Assembly (NCBI RefSeq): GCF_038096165.1
Contig: NZ_CP151076.1
Span: 1,240,001 to 1,304,000, forward strand
Reading direction: 5' to 3'
Length of the DNA stretch: 64,000 nucleotides
From: Pseudomonas sp. G.S.17
GTDB taxonomy: Bacteria > Pseudomonadota > Gammaproteobacteria > Pseudomonadales > Pseudomonadaceae
Every line of letters begins with the position of its first letter. Position 1 is the first letter of the stretch. A program made the translations under genes and the position numbers. The notes below the pieces were generated by a model, which saw only the letters and a list, made by a program, of their open reading frames with translations, was not told where the DNA came from and made no database searches. Below are positions 56,930 through 64,000 of the stretch, piece by piece.

Positions 56930-57544
56930 TCAGGTGGCGGCCATTGCAGCGGGCTGTGCCGTGGCGTAGGCGTGATGCAGCAGGACGTTGAAGCGTTCGA
57001 ACGCCTCGATGGCGCCTTGCTCGGCTTGCGCTTCCTCTTCGGAGCTGAGCGTCTGGCTGTCGAGGATGCGCGTGAAGGTCTTCCAGCCTTGCGCACGACC
57101 ACCGGCGGGCTCGCCGAGATGGCGGGCGCCGAAGGTGTCGCTGAGGTTCAACGCGGCGGCGCGCTTGATCAGAAACGCAGCACCGAGTTTCGAGCCTTCG
57201 GAGACGAAAAGCCAGCCCAGCGCCCGCGCCTTGGCGGGATTGCGCAACGCACCACTGACCGGCGCAGGGATGTCGGTATTCAGGTCGCCAAGATCGGCCA
57301 TCGCCTGCTCGGCGCGACAGCGGCTCGCCAGATCGGGGAATATCCGGATCAGGTCAGGATCGGTGTACAGCGCCTTGAGTTCCGCCTGAAACAGATACTG
57401 CGCAACCACGAAGCGAGCGTAGCTGGCCAGGGTGCCGAACGGCGCATTGGCCTTGACCGCTTTATCCAGTTGCTCGTGGGGCGCGTGGGTCACTTGATTC
57501 AAACGTTGCGAACGCAGAGCCAGAGTTTGATTTTCGGGAGTCAT
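56930..57544 (-). CDS. hemO: HemO/PigA-type heme oxygenase
   Basis: Cytoplasmic enzyme that opens imported heme to biliverdin, CO and iron. It has 204 residues and strong resemblance to Pseudomonas HemO (PigA). The heme-iron ligand is probably His23 (HAPHEQL), and the SEGSKLGAAFLIKRAAAL distal-helix stretch is conserved, with FGARHLGEPAGGRAQGW. An AAGGAAG site precedes the ATG. It is the metabolic end of the cluster, placed downstream of the receptor after a REPIN. Confidence 0.92.
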   Translation of the reverse strand: MTPENQTLALRSQRLNQVTHAPHEQLDKAVKANAPFGTLASYARFVVAQYLFQAELKALYTDPDLIRIFPDLASRCRAEQAMADLGDLNTDIPAPVSGALRNPAKARALGWLFVSEGSKLGAAFLIKRAAALNLSDTFGARHLGEPAGGRAQGWKTFTRILDSQTLSSEEEAQAEQGAIEAFERFNVLLHHAYATAQPAAMAAT

Positions 57545-57678
57545 CGGGTCTTCCTTGTGAAAGCGGCGGGCTTGTTAACAAGACGATTGGCAAGTGTGAT
57601 TTGCGTAAAAACAGGCATCTGTAGGCACGACGCCTCGCCAACAAGTTGGCTCCTGCAATTTCGACCTCGACGCGATCC

Positions 57679-57768
57679 TGTAGGACCGGACTTGTCCGGG
57701 AAGGCGTTGGGCCAGTCGAAATGATGCTGACCAGTCCGACGCCATCGGGGACAAGTCCCCTCCTACCA
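57679..57768. repeat. REPIN, GTAGGACCGGACTTGTCCGG type
   Basis: Left arm at 57679-57704 and right arm CGGGGACAAGTCCCCTCCTAC at 57747-57767. It has the same family as the tandem array at 34.6-35.1 kb. A second GCCAACAAGTTGGC-type inverted repeat is at about 57636-57649. Confidence 0.85.
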
Positions 57769-57793
57769 GAGCGTGCCGGGAGTGGGCCGTGGA

Positions 57794-60403
57794 TCAGATA
57801 TCCCACACCACGTTGACGGCGAAATTGCGTCCCGGCTGGGTCAGGCGATCCAGTGACGCCGGGCTGGTAACGCCGGCTTCGCCCACGCCGTCATAGCCGC
57901 GCACGTCGTCCCACTGCCAGTATTTCTTGTCGGTCAGGTTGTACAGACCGGCATTGAGGGTGACGTCGTCGGTGACTTTGTAGAAACCTTCCAGATCGAG
58001 CACGCCATAACCGGGTGTCTTGAACTGGCTGGACGAACCGTCCGGGGCGTGGAAGTTGGTACTGTCTACACGATCCTTGCGTTTGACCAGAGTCCAGCTG
58101 AGCAGGCCGCCATAGTTCTCCTGCTCATAGCCCAGGCCCAACACGCCCTTGAGCGGGTTGACGCTGTTGATCGGTTCGCCGGTGTCGTCGTTGCGGCCGT
58201 ATTGGTAAGCCGCCGATCCCAGGGCGTACAGGCCGTCCGGCGCGCCGAAGGTGTCCAGATTCAGGCGACCCTTGAGCTCGACGCCCTTGATGGTGGCGTG
58301 CTTGATATTGTTGGACTGGAACACCGCCTGGGTGGCAGTCGCAGGCTGGATCGCGTCTTCATTGATGAAGTCGCGGTACTTGTTATAGAACACCGCGACG
58401 TCGAACGATCCCGCATCAAAATGGCCGCGCAAGCCGGTTTCGTAGCTCTTGCTCTTCTCGGGTTCGAGGTTGGAGTTGGGCTCGACGATGTAGCCGGTTT
58501 GCAGGTTTTCAAAGCGCCCGTACAAGGCTTTGGCGCTTGGCGTGCGGAAACCTTCGGCGTATTGGCCGAACCAGGTGTATTGCTCGCTGAGGGCGTAGGT
58601 CACGCCGAACTTGGGCGACAGGCGATGCCAGGTTTTGTTCTCGTCACTGACCTGGCCGCCGCCGGTTGGGTTGACCGTATTGAGGAATTCCTGAGTGATG
58701 TGCGGGCTCAGGTCGATGTAGTCGTAACGCACACCGGGCAGGAAGGTCCAGTCGTTCCAGTGGATCTGATCCTGGGCGAACAGGCTGTAGGTGTTGATGG
58801 TCGGGTCCGGGAAGTCACTCGATGGCGTCAGGCTGTCGGATGCCGTCGGGCTGCGCGCGCCGATCACCCGACACGTGCCAAGCACCGCTGCGCAGGTCGC
58901 GTTGCCGCTGCGTTGACCGGTGACTTTCTGTTGTTTGAGAGTGGTGCCGTACGTCAGCACATGCTCGGTGTCAGCGATGCTGAACGCCTTGTCCAGTTGC
59001 GCGTCGAGAATCCACTGGCGTTCCTTGTAATAGGTATCCCGGGAGCGCCAGACATCCCGCGAGCCAGGCACGTAGCGCTCAAGGGTGCTTTGATCGGTCT
59101 TGGCGATCTGGTAATTCAGGCTCAGCTTGACGTTATCGACCAGCAGGCTGTCCAGCGCGAAGCTGTTTTCCAGGCCGAAGCGCTCGCGGGTGATGGTGTC
59201 GTTGCCGGTCCGCGCCCGATAGAAGCCAAAACCGCTGCCTGCGTTGAACGGCCCGCCCACCGCGCTCTTCTGGTTGGTGTCGCGGTCATCCTTGTACTTT
59301 TCGTAGGTCAGGCCCAGGCGTGAGCCGTCGTTGTAGTTCCAGCCCAACTTGGCCAGGACGTTGGTGGTCCGCGCGTCTTCCGGGTTGGCTTCGGTGCGTT
59401 GCAGCCCGGTGCCGCCCGTGCTGCCGTAGGATTCGGCCTCGTGACCATTGCGCTGGCTCACATGCAGCAAGCCGTCAAAGTCGCCCTGGCGCCCGGCGAC
59501 TGTGGCGGAGGTCAGCCAGCTGTCATCGGCGGAGCTGTAGCCGGTCTTGAGGCGTGCGCCGACGTCCTTGCCGTCCTTGATGATGTCGCTGGCATCGAGG
59601 GTGTAATAACTGACCGCGCCGCCGATGGCGCTGCTGCCGTACAACGCCGACGCCGGGCCACGCAGGATTTCCACGCGCTTGACGATTTCCGGGTCGACGT
59701 AATTACGATGGGTGTTGGCGTAGGGGCCAGAGAAGAAACCGTCCGGGACCTCGACACCATCAACCTGGGTCAGGATGCGGTCGCCATCGATGCCACGAAT
59801 GTTGTAACCGGTGGTGCCTGCGCGCTGGCCTGCGCCGCCCACTGAAACTCCCGGCTCATAGCGCACCAGATCGCGAATGTTATTGACGTTGTGCCGGTCC
59901 AGATCCGCGCGGTCCTGAACCGTCACGCTATTGGGCACCGACGTGACGTCCTGGGCCTGACGCGTGGCGCTGACCGTGATCTGCTCCAGGGCGATGGCGC
60001 CAGCGGTGCGTTTTTCCAGCACGACGTTGTTGTTGCCCAGGTTGCGATAGCCCAGATTGGTGCCCGCCAGCAGGCGTTCCAGGGCTTTACCCGCGGACAG
60101 ATTGCCGGTCGCGCCGGGCGAGGTGACGTTGGTTGCCAGCGCGGATGACAGGCCGACTTGCCAGCCGGTGATGCGACTGAACTCGTTAAGCGCGGCAGCC
60201 AGGGGTTGTTGCTCGATGGCGAAAGTGTAAGTGCCGCTGCTGCGACTGGCGGTTTCGGCGCTGCTGGTCTGGCTCGGGGTCGCGGCGAAAGCCATCGGGC
60301 TTGCAGCGAGCACAGCGAGGGTCAACACCGAAAGCGTGAAACTTTGCAGTCCCGCAGTGGACGGTGTGGCAAAACCTGTGGCGGGTGTGAACGTGGACGA
60401 CAT
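57794..60403 (-). CDS. TonB-dependent heme/hemoprotein receptor with STN signalling domain
   Basis: Outer-membrane receptor of the HasR/BhuR type for heme or hemoglobin uptake. It has 869 residues from ATG 60403 (CAGGGAGC eight bases upstream). A signal peptide ends near PMAFA. An STN domain (FAIEQQPLAAALNEFSRITGWQVG to about residue 120) transmits the ligand signal to the FecR-like protein. The TonB box region (EQITVSATR), plug domain (VQDRADLDRHNVNNIRDLVRYEPGV, RGIDGDRILTQVDGV) and 22-stranded barrel follow, ending in Ile. Classification as a hemoprotein rather than siderophore receptor rests on the plug type and the neighbouring heme oxygenase. Confidence 0.87.
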   Translation of the reverse strand: MSSTFTPATGFATPSTAGLQSFTLSVLTLAVLAASPMAFAATPSQTSSAETASRSSGTYTFAIEQQPLAAALNEFSRITGWQVGLSSALATNVTSPGATGNLSAGKALERLLAGTNLGYRNLGNNNVVLEKRTAGAIALEQITVSATRQAQDVTSVPNSVTVQDRADLDRHNVNNIRDLVRYEPGVSVGGAGQRAGTTGYNIRGIDGDRILTQVDGVEVPDGFFSGPYANTHRNYVDPEIVKRVEILRGPASALYGSSAIGGAVSYYTLDASDIIKDGKDVGARLKTGYSSADDSWLTSATVAGRQGDFDGLLHVSQRNGHEAESYGSTGGTGLQRTEANPEDARTTNVLAKLGWNYNDGSRLGLTYEKYKDDRDTNQKSAVGGPFNAGSGFGFYRARTGNDTITRERFGLENSFALDSLLVDNVKLSLNYQIAKTDQSTLERYVPGSRDVWRSRDTYYKERQWILDAQLDKAFSIADTEHVLTYGTTLKQQKVTGQRSGNATCAAVLGTCRVIGARSPTASDSLTPSSDFPDPTINTYSLFAQDQIHWNDWTFLPGVRYDYIDLSPHITQEFLNTVNPTGGGQVSDENKTWHRLSPKFGVTYALSEQYTWFGQYAEGFRTPSAKALYGRFENLQTGYIVEPNSNLEPEKSKSYETGLRGHFDAGSFDVAVFYNKYRDFINEDAIQPATATQAVFQSNNIKHATIKGVELKGRLNLDTFGAPDGLYALGSAAYQYGRNDDTGEPINSVNPLKGVLGLGYEQENYGGLLSWTLVKRKDRVDSTNFHAPDGSSSQFKTPGYGVLDLEGFYKVTDDVTLNAGLYNLTDKKYWQWDDVRGYDGVGEAGVTSPASLDRLTQPGRNFAVNVVWDI

Positions 60404-60521
60404 CGATAAAGCTCCCTGGCTCGCTGGCAATAGTGTGTGCAGAAGGTTCGTTAATACGAATCAATTGCATTGGCTATGACTAGACGAGCGACGAGCGGTT
60501 ATCGCGTAAAAATAATCCGGA

Positions 60522-61490
60522 TCAATTCAATATGACTACCGCCGGCAGCTCATGCAGGCTGGCGGAGGTGATGTGGGCGAGGGAGCGGACCACCTCAAGC
60601 GGGTTGTCGAGACGGTAATTGCCGGTGACGGCGACGCGTTCCAGCGTGTCGTTGGTGTTGACGATCCAGCCGGGGTAATAGCGCCGCAACTCAGCCAGCA
60701 CTTCGCTTAACGGGCAGTTATCGAACACCAGACGGCCCTGAACCCACGCCAGATCGGTGTTCTGATCCAGCTTCTGCCGATGACTTGCGCCATTGGAATC
60801 AACGCTGATGCTGTTCCCGGCGATGACCGTCTGCGCATTGTTTTGCGGGGTGCGTACGTCGAGCGCGCCACGTTCGACGTGAATCTGCGCCACGCCATCC
60901 AGATAGCGCACAGCGAACGCGCTGCCGCTGGTACGCATGCTCACCGTTCCCGCGCGGACTTCCAGAGGCAGGTTTTGACTGGCGGCGGGCACTTCAAAAA
61001 ACGCTTCGCCTTGCAGCAAGTGCGCCACGCGGGTCTTGTCGGTGATGTCGCTGGAAAACGCCGAATTGGTATTGAGCAACACCCGGGAACCGTCTTCGAG
61101 CTGCAAGCGCTGGCGCTCGCCGACCACGGTCAGATGATCAGCCTGCAAGCGCAACCCCAGATTGCTGAAATGAAACACCGCGACCAGCAGCAGCGCCGCC
61201 GTGGCCAACGGCTTCCAGCAGGCCAGCGCGCGGCGCCGCCAGACCGCCGGGCGCACAGGCTCCATTGCGGCGGCAGCGTGTTCGACCGGTTGCGAATGCC
61301 AGACCGAGTGCACCCGCTCGAAGGCTTTGCGATGAGCAGGGTCGGCCGCCAGCCAGGCCTGAAAACGCGCCTGCTGCTGTGGGTCGTCGCTGTCCAGCTC
61401 GATCAGCCAGTTCAAGGCCTGATTCATCGCGCTGTCGTTGAGTACATCCTGTGCGACTGAAGGCGCGCGCAGGGTGTCAGGATCTTTCAC
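60522..61490 (-). CDS. FecR-family anti-sigma factor/signal transducer
   Basis: Single-pass inner-membrane protein that relays receptor occupancy to the ECF sigma factor. It has about 322 residues from a likely GTG at 61490. The start is uncertain, and an ATG at 61427 is an alternative. A cytoplasmic domain (DUF4880-like, MNQALNWLIELDSDDPQQQARFQAWLAADPAHRKAFERV) precedes a membrane segment (ATAALLLVAVFHFSNLGL). The periplasmic FecR domain includes RLQLEDGSRVLLNTNSAFS and the secretin-like C-terminus (LAELRRYYPGWIV). Confidence 0.9.
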   Translation of the reverse strand: MKDPDTLRAPSVAQDVLNDSAMNQALNWLIELDSDDPQQQARFQAWLAADPAHRKAFERVHSVWHSQPVEHAAAAMEPVRPAVWRRRALACWKPLATAALLLVAVFHFSNLGLRLQADHLTVVGERQRLQLEDGSRVLLNTNSAFSSDITDKTRVAHLLQGEAFFEVPAASQNLPLEVRAGTVSMRTSGSAFAVRYLDGVAQIHVERGALDVRTPQNNAQTVIAGNSISVDSNGASHRQKLDQNTDLAWVQGRLVFDNCPLSEVLAELRRYYPGWIVNTNDTLERVAVTGNYRLDNPLEVVRSLAHITSASLHELPAVVILN

Positions 61491-61570
61491 GGATGATTCT
61501 CGGTAGTTCTTGTTGATCGGCTGCCGATCCGCATGCCGGTACACGGGCTGCCCGCAGCCTGCTGCAACAC

Positions 61571-62089
61571 CTAAACGTGGTCAAGTCTAGCCGCCACCGC
61601 GATGCAAATCGCCATGATCAGTTTCAGTTCTTTTTGCACCGTGCTGGCCGACACGCCCAACTGCTCGGCGATCTCCAGATAGCTGCAACCGTTGAGGCGG
61701 CTCATGGTGAAAATCTGTTGTTGGCGCGGGCTCAGCTTGCTCAGGCTTTCATTGAGGCCTTCGAGCATACGCGTGGCGTGAGTGGCATCTTCCAGGGTCG
61801 TGGCCTGGGCGACGACGTTGTCGATGTCCGCCTGAGGTGTGTCGTCGGCGACGGTACGCGCCACAATGCGTCGGGACCGCAGATGATCCAGCGCCAGATT
61901 GCGCGCGGTCTGATAGACGAAGGGTTCCAGGTGATCGATGGCGCGACTGCTCAAGGCCCGCGTCACGCGCAGGTAGGTCTCCTGCAACAGGTCTTCAGCG
62001 GTACTGCGATTGCTGACCATCCTTTGCAGCGTGCGCAAAAGGACCGGCCGTTGGGAAAGGAATACTTCGTTTAAGCGCGACTGACTCAC
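61571..62089 (-). CDS. ECF sigma factor (FecI/HasI type) for heme uptake
   Basis: Extracytoplasmic-function sigma-70 factor, expected to transcribe the receptor gene when heme is present. The GTG at 62089 (start MSQSRLNEVFLSQRPVLLRTL) gives 172 residues. Upstream in-frame codons lie inside the Fur box. Sigma-2 (RSTAEDLLQETYLRVTRAL, FVYQTARNLALDHLRSRR) and sigma-4 (LSPRQQQIFTMSRLNGCSYLEIAEQLGVSASTVQKEL) are both clear. Confidence 0.9.
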   Translation of the reverse strand: MSQSRLNEVFLSQRPVLLRTLQRMVSNRSTAEDLLQETYLRVTRALSSRAIDHLEPFVYQTARNLALDHLRSRRIVARTVADDTPQADIDNVVAQATTLEDATHATRMLEGLNESLSKLSPRQQQIFTMSRLNGCSYLEIAEQLGVSASTVQKELKLIMAICIAVAARLDHV

Positions 62090-62113
62090 GGGAATACCCG
62101 ACCGGAAAAAGCA

Positions 62114-62138
62114 GTGGATGATAATGCTTATCATCCAC
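62114..62138. promoter_or_regulatory. Fur box upstream of the ECF sigma gene
   Basis: A perfect 25-bp palindrome with 11-bp arms (GTGGATGATAA) and a 3-base centre. Its core at 62119-62133, TGATAATGCTTATCA, matches the Fur 7-1-7 consensus at 14 of 15 positions. It would cause iron repression of the whole heme-uptake cluster. Confidence 0.87.
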
Positions 62139-62182
62139 ACCTTCGGTCAAGTCATGTTTATCACTGACTGTCCGCGCATTCC

Positions 62183-62274
62183 CTGTGGGAGCGAGCTTGC
62201 TCGCGAAAAGGTCGGTAAACCCGACACATCTTCGGCGCCTGAAACATCGCCTTCGCTAGCAAGCTAGCTCCCAC
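62183..62274. repeat. REPIN with one GCTAGC-type arm
   Basis: Left arm GTGGGAGCGAGCTTGCTCGC and inverted right arm TCGCTAGCAAGCTAGCTCCCAC lie downstream of gap. Confidence 0.9.
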
Positions 62275-62292
62275 CAGGTTCGCTTGACGGGG

Positions 62293-63294
62293 TTACTGCG
62301 CGTTATGCAACGCCAGGCAGTTGTCGAGCATGCGGTTGGAGAACGCCCATTCGTTGTCGTACCAGGCCAGAACCTTGAGCAGCTTGCCGCTGACCTTGGT
62401 GTGGTTGGCATCGAAAATCGACGACAGCGGGTTGTGATTGAAGTCGTGGGAAACCAGCGGCAAGGTGTTGTAACCGAGGATTTTCGAGTGCTGGCTGGCT
62501 TCTTTCATGATCGCGTTGACTTCATCGGCCGTGGTTTCGCGATTCAGGTGCAACGTCAGGTCGACCAGCGAAACGTTGATCACGGGTACGCGCACGGCCA
62601 TGCCGGTGAGCTTGCCTGCCAGTTCCGGCAATACCAGGCCAACCGCTTCGGCGGCGCCGGTCTTGCTCGGGATCATCGACTGGGTGGCCGAGCGCGCGCG
62701 GTACGGGTCGGTGTGGTAGACGTCGATCAGGTTCTGGTCGTTGGTATAGGCGTGGATGGTGGTCATCAGGCCACTTTCGATACCCAGTTCACGGTGCAGG
62801 ACTTGCGCCACCGGAGCCAGGCAGTTGGTGGTGCAGGATGCGCTGGAAATGATTTGATGCGATTGACGCAGGGTGTCGTGGTTGACGCCATAGACGATAG
62901 TGGCGTCCGCGCCTTTGGCGGGAGCCGAGATAATGACCTTGCGCGCACCGGCAGTCAGATGCGCGGCGGCCTTGGTGCGATCGGTGAACAAGCCGGTGCA
63001 TTCGAACACCACGTCGATGTTCTGCGCTTTCCACGGCAGTTCGGCCGGGTTGCGAATGGCGCTGACTGCAATTCGGTCCCCATTGACCGTCAGGCTTTCG
63101 CTGTCGCATTCAACGGTTCCGCCGAACGGTCCATGAACCGTGTCGAAGCGCAGCAGGTGCGCGTTCATTTCGCTGTCGCCCAAATCATTGATGGCGACGA
63201 CTTGCAGGTCCTGACGATAGCCTTGGGTATAGAGTGCGCGTAGGACGTTGCGGCCGATGCGGCCAAAACCATTGATTGCAATACGGAGAGTCAT
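62293..63294 (-). CDS. gap: Glyceraldehyde-3-phosphate dehydrogenase
   Basis: NAD-dependent GAPDH of the lower Entner-Doudoroff/glycolytic pathway. It has 333 residues. The N-terminal [21 protein letters not shown] binds NAD, and the catalytic Cys is in [11 protein letters not shown]. The conserved SLVDLT and [12 protein letters not shown] stretches are present. It is divergent from edd, as in other Pseudomonas where both are HexR-repressed. Confidence 0.96.
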   Translation of the reverse strand: MTLRIAINGFGRIGRNVLRALYTQGYRQDLQVVAINDLGDSEMNAHLLRFDTVHGPFGGTVECDSESLTVNGDRIAVSAIRNPAELPWKAQNIDVVFECTGLFTDRTKAAAHLTAGARKVIISAPAKGADATIVYGVNHDTLRQSHQIISSASCTTNCLAPVAQVLHRELGIESGLMTTIHAYTNDQNLIDVYHTDPYRARSATQSMIPSKTGAAEAVGLVLPELAGKLTGMAVRVPVINVSLVDLTLHLNRETTADEVNAIMKEASQHSKILGYNTLPLVSHDFNHNPLSSIFDANHTKVSGKLLKVLAWYDNEWAFSNRMLDNCLALHNAQ

Positions 63295-63316
63295 ACAGCC
63301 GTCCTCAGTAAATTTG

Positions 63317-63331
63317 TTGTTGGAATTACAA
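63317..63331. promoter_or_regulatory. HexR-like operator near gap
   Basis: TTGT-TGGAATT-ACAA fits the TTGT-N7/8-ACAA HexR site. It lies 23 bp upstream of the gap start codon. Confidence 0.7.
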
Positions 63332-63378
63332 GATTATTCGCATAGAAATAGAAAACAAGCCTTTTTAATGGCAATATT

Positions 63379-63393
63379 TTGTTTTATCTACAA
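63379..63393. promoter_or_regulatory. HexR-like operator near edd
   Basis: TTGT-TTTATCT-ACAA fits the same pattern, 120 bp upstream of the edd start codon. Confidence 0.68.
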
Positions 63394-63513
63394 CGAGAAG
63401 CCTGTAAGACCAGTACAGTTGATCGAGATCAAGCTTTTACAGACAAGGCTCGCGCCTCGATTTCTGGAACAGTCCGAGCGGGTGACCACACACGTTAGCC
63501 TGGAGTTCATCAC

Positions 63514-64000
63514 ATGCATCCCCGCGTCCTTGAGGTAACCGAACGGCTGATCGCCCGTAGTCACGACACACGGCAGCGCTATCTTCAACTGATTCGAAGC
63601 GCTGCGAGCGATGGTCCGATGCGTGGCAAGCTACAGTGCGCCAACTTCGCCCACGGCGTCGCGGCCTGCGGTCCTGAAGACAAAAACACCCTGCGCATGA
63701 TGAACGCCGCCAACGTGGCCATCGTTTCTTCCTACAACGACATGCTCTCGGCGCATCAGCCCTACGAGCATTTCCCGAATCAGATCAAACAGGCTTTGCG
63801 TGACATTGGTTCGGTCGGCCAGTTTGCTGGCGGTGTGCCAGCGATGTGCGACGGCGTCACTCAGGGCGAGCCGGGCATGGAGCTGGGCATCGCCAGCCGT
63901 GAAGTCATCGCCATGTCGACTGCCGTCGCGTTATCTCACAACATGTTCGACGCCGCCTTGATGTTGGGCATTTGCGACAAGATCGTGCCGGGCCTGATGA
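63514..64000 (+). CDS. edd: Edd, 6-phosphogluconate dehydratase (5' part, cut by window)
   Basis: Entner-Doudoroff dehydratase converting 6-phosphogluconate to KDPG. The first 162 codons are visible from ATG 63514 (CTGGAG eight bases upstream). The conserved FeS region starts with CANFAHGVAACG and continues with SYNDMLSAHQPYE and GGVPAMCDGVTQGEPGMELG. The gene runs off the right edge. Divergent from gap with shared HexR-like operators. Confidence 0.96.
   Translation, partial: MHPRVLEVTERLIARSHDTRQRYLQLIRSAASDGPMRGKLQCANFAHGVAACGPEDKNTLRMMNAANVAIVSSYNDMLSAHQPYEHFPNQIKQALRDIGSVGQFAGGVPAMCDGVTQGEPGMELGIASREVIAMSTAVALSHNMFDAALMLGICDKIVPGLM

Overview
The window is chromosomal DNA of a Pseudomonas of the fluorescens/putida type. 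The evidence is a complete-looking alginate operon, a moa-rhlB-estB block, an aapJQMP transporter, a ndpA-hupN-rlmF-valS-holC-pepA-lptFG block, a GcsR-controlled glycine cleavage operon and a divergent gap/edd pair. GC content is high, and at least fifteen paired REP elements (REPINs) typical of this group lie between genes. No rRNA, tRNA, insertion sequence, prophage or CRISPR array was recognised.

Region 1 (1-15.0 kb, minus strand) is the alginate biosynthesis and export operon in the order algD-alg8-alg44-algK-algE-algG-algX-algL-algI-algJ-algF. algF runs off the left edge, and algA would be expected beyond it. AlgD makes GDP-mannuronate. Alg8 and Alg44 polymerise it under c-di-GMP control. 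AlgK, AlgX, AlgG and AlgL form the periplasmic scaffold and modify, acetylate or degrade the polymer. AlgI, AlgJ and AlgF supply O-acetyl groups, and AlgE is the outer-membrane exit. An AlgU-type promoter lies about 470 nt upstream of algD.

Region 2 (15.8-23.4 kb) holds yaaA, a degenerate polysaccharide deacetylase, a PIN-PhoH ATPase, moaC-moaD-moaE, rhlB and estB. Region 3 (23.4-28.1 kb) is the aapJQMP general amino-acid ABC transporter, with a near-consensus sigma-54 promoter and a long leader. Region 4 (28.1-40.1 kb) is more variable. It contains a CynX/NimT-type MFS transporter, an NTF2-like protein, a GIY-YIG protein, a GST, a large alpha/beta hydrolase of atypical composition, a 120-bp tandem REPIN array, a glutaredoxin, ndpA/yejK, hupN, rlmF and a secreted trypsin-like protease.

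Region 5 (40.1-50 kb) is housekeeping: valS, a small acidic protein, holC, pepA, lptF-lptG, an RDD protein and a cold-shock protein. Region 6 (49.4-55.7 kb) is gcsR followed by gcvH-gcvP-gcvT. Between gcsR and gcvH lie a sigma-54 promoter and three 18-bp GcsR-like sites. Region 7 (56-62.2 kb) is a heme-uptake cell-surface-signalling cluster of ECF sigma factor, FecR-like anti-sigma, TonB receptor with STN domain and HemO-type heme oxygenase, preceded by a very strong Fur box. Region 8 (62.3-64 kb) is gap diverging from edd (cut by the right edge), with two HexR-like operators between them.

Most of the window is conserved Pseudomonas core genome. The best candidates for undescribed biology are the 736-residue hydrolase, the secreted protease, the degenerate deacetylase, the tandem REPIN array and a possible small RNA upstream of the cold-shock gene.
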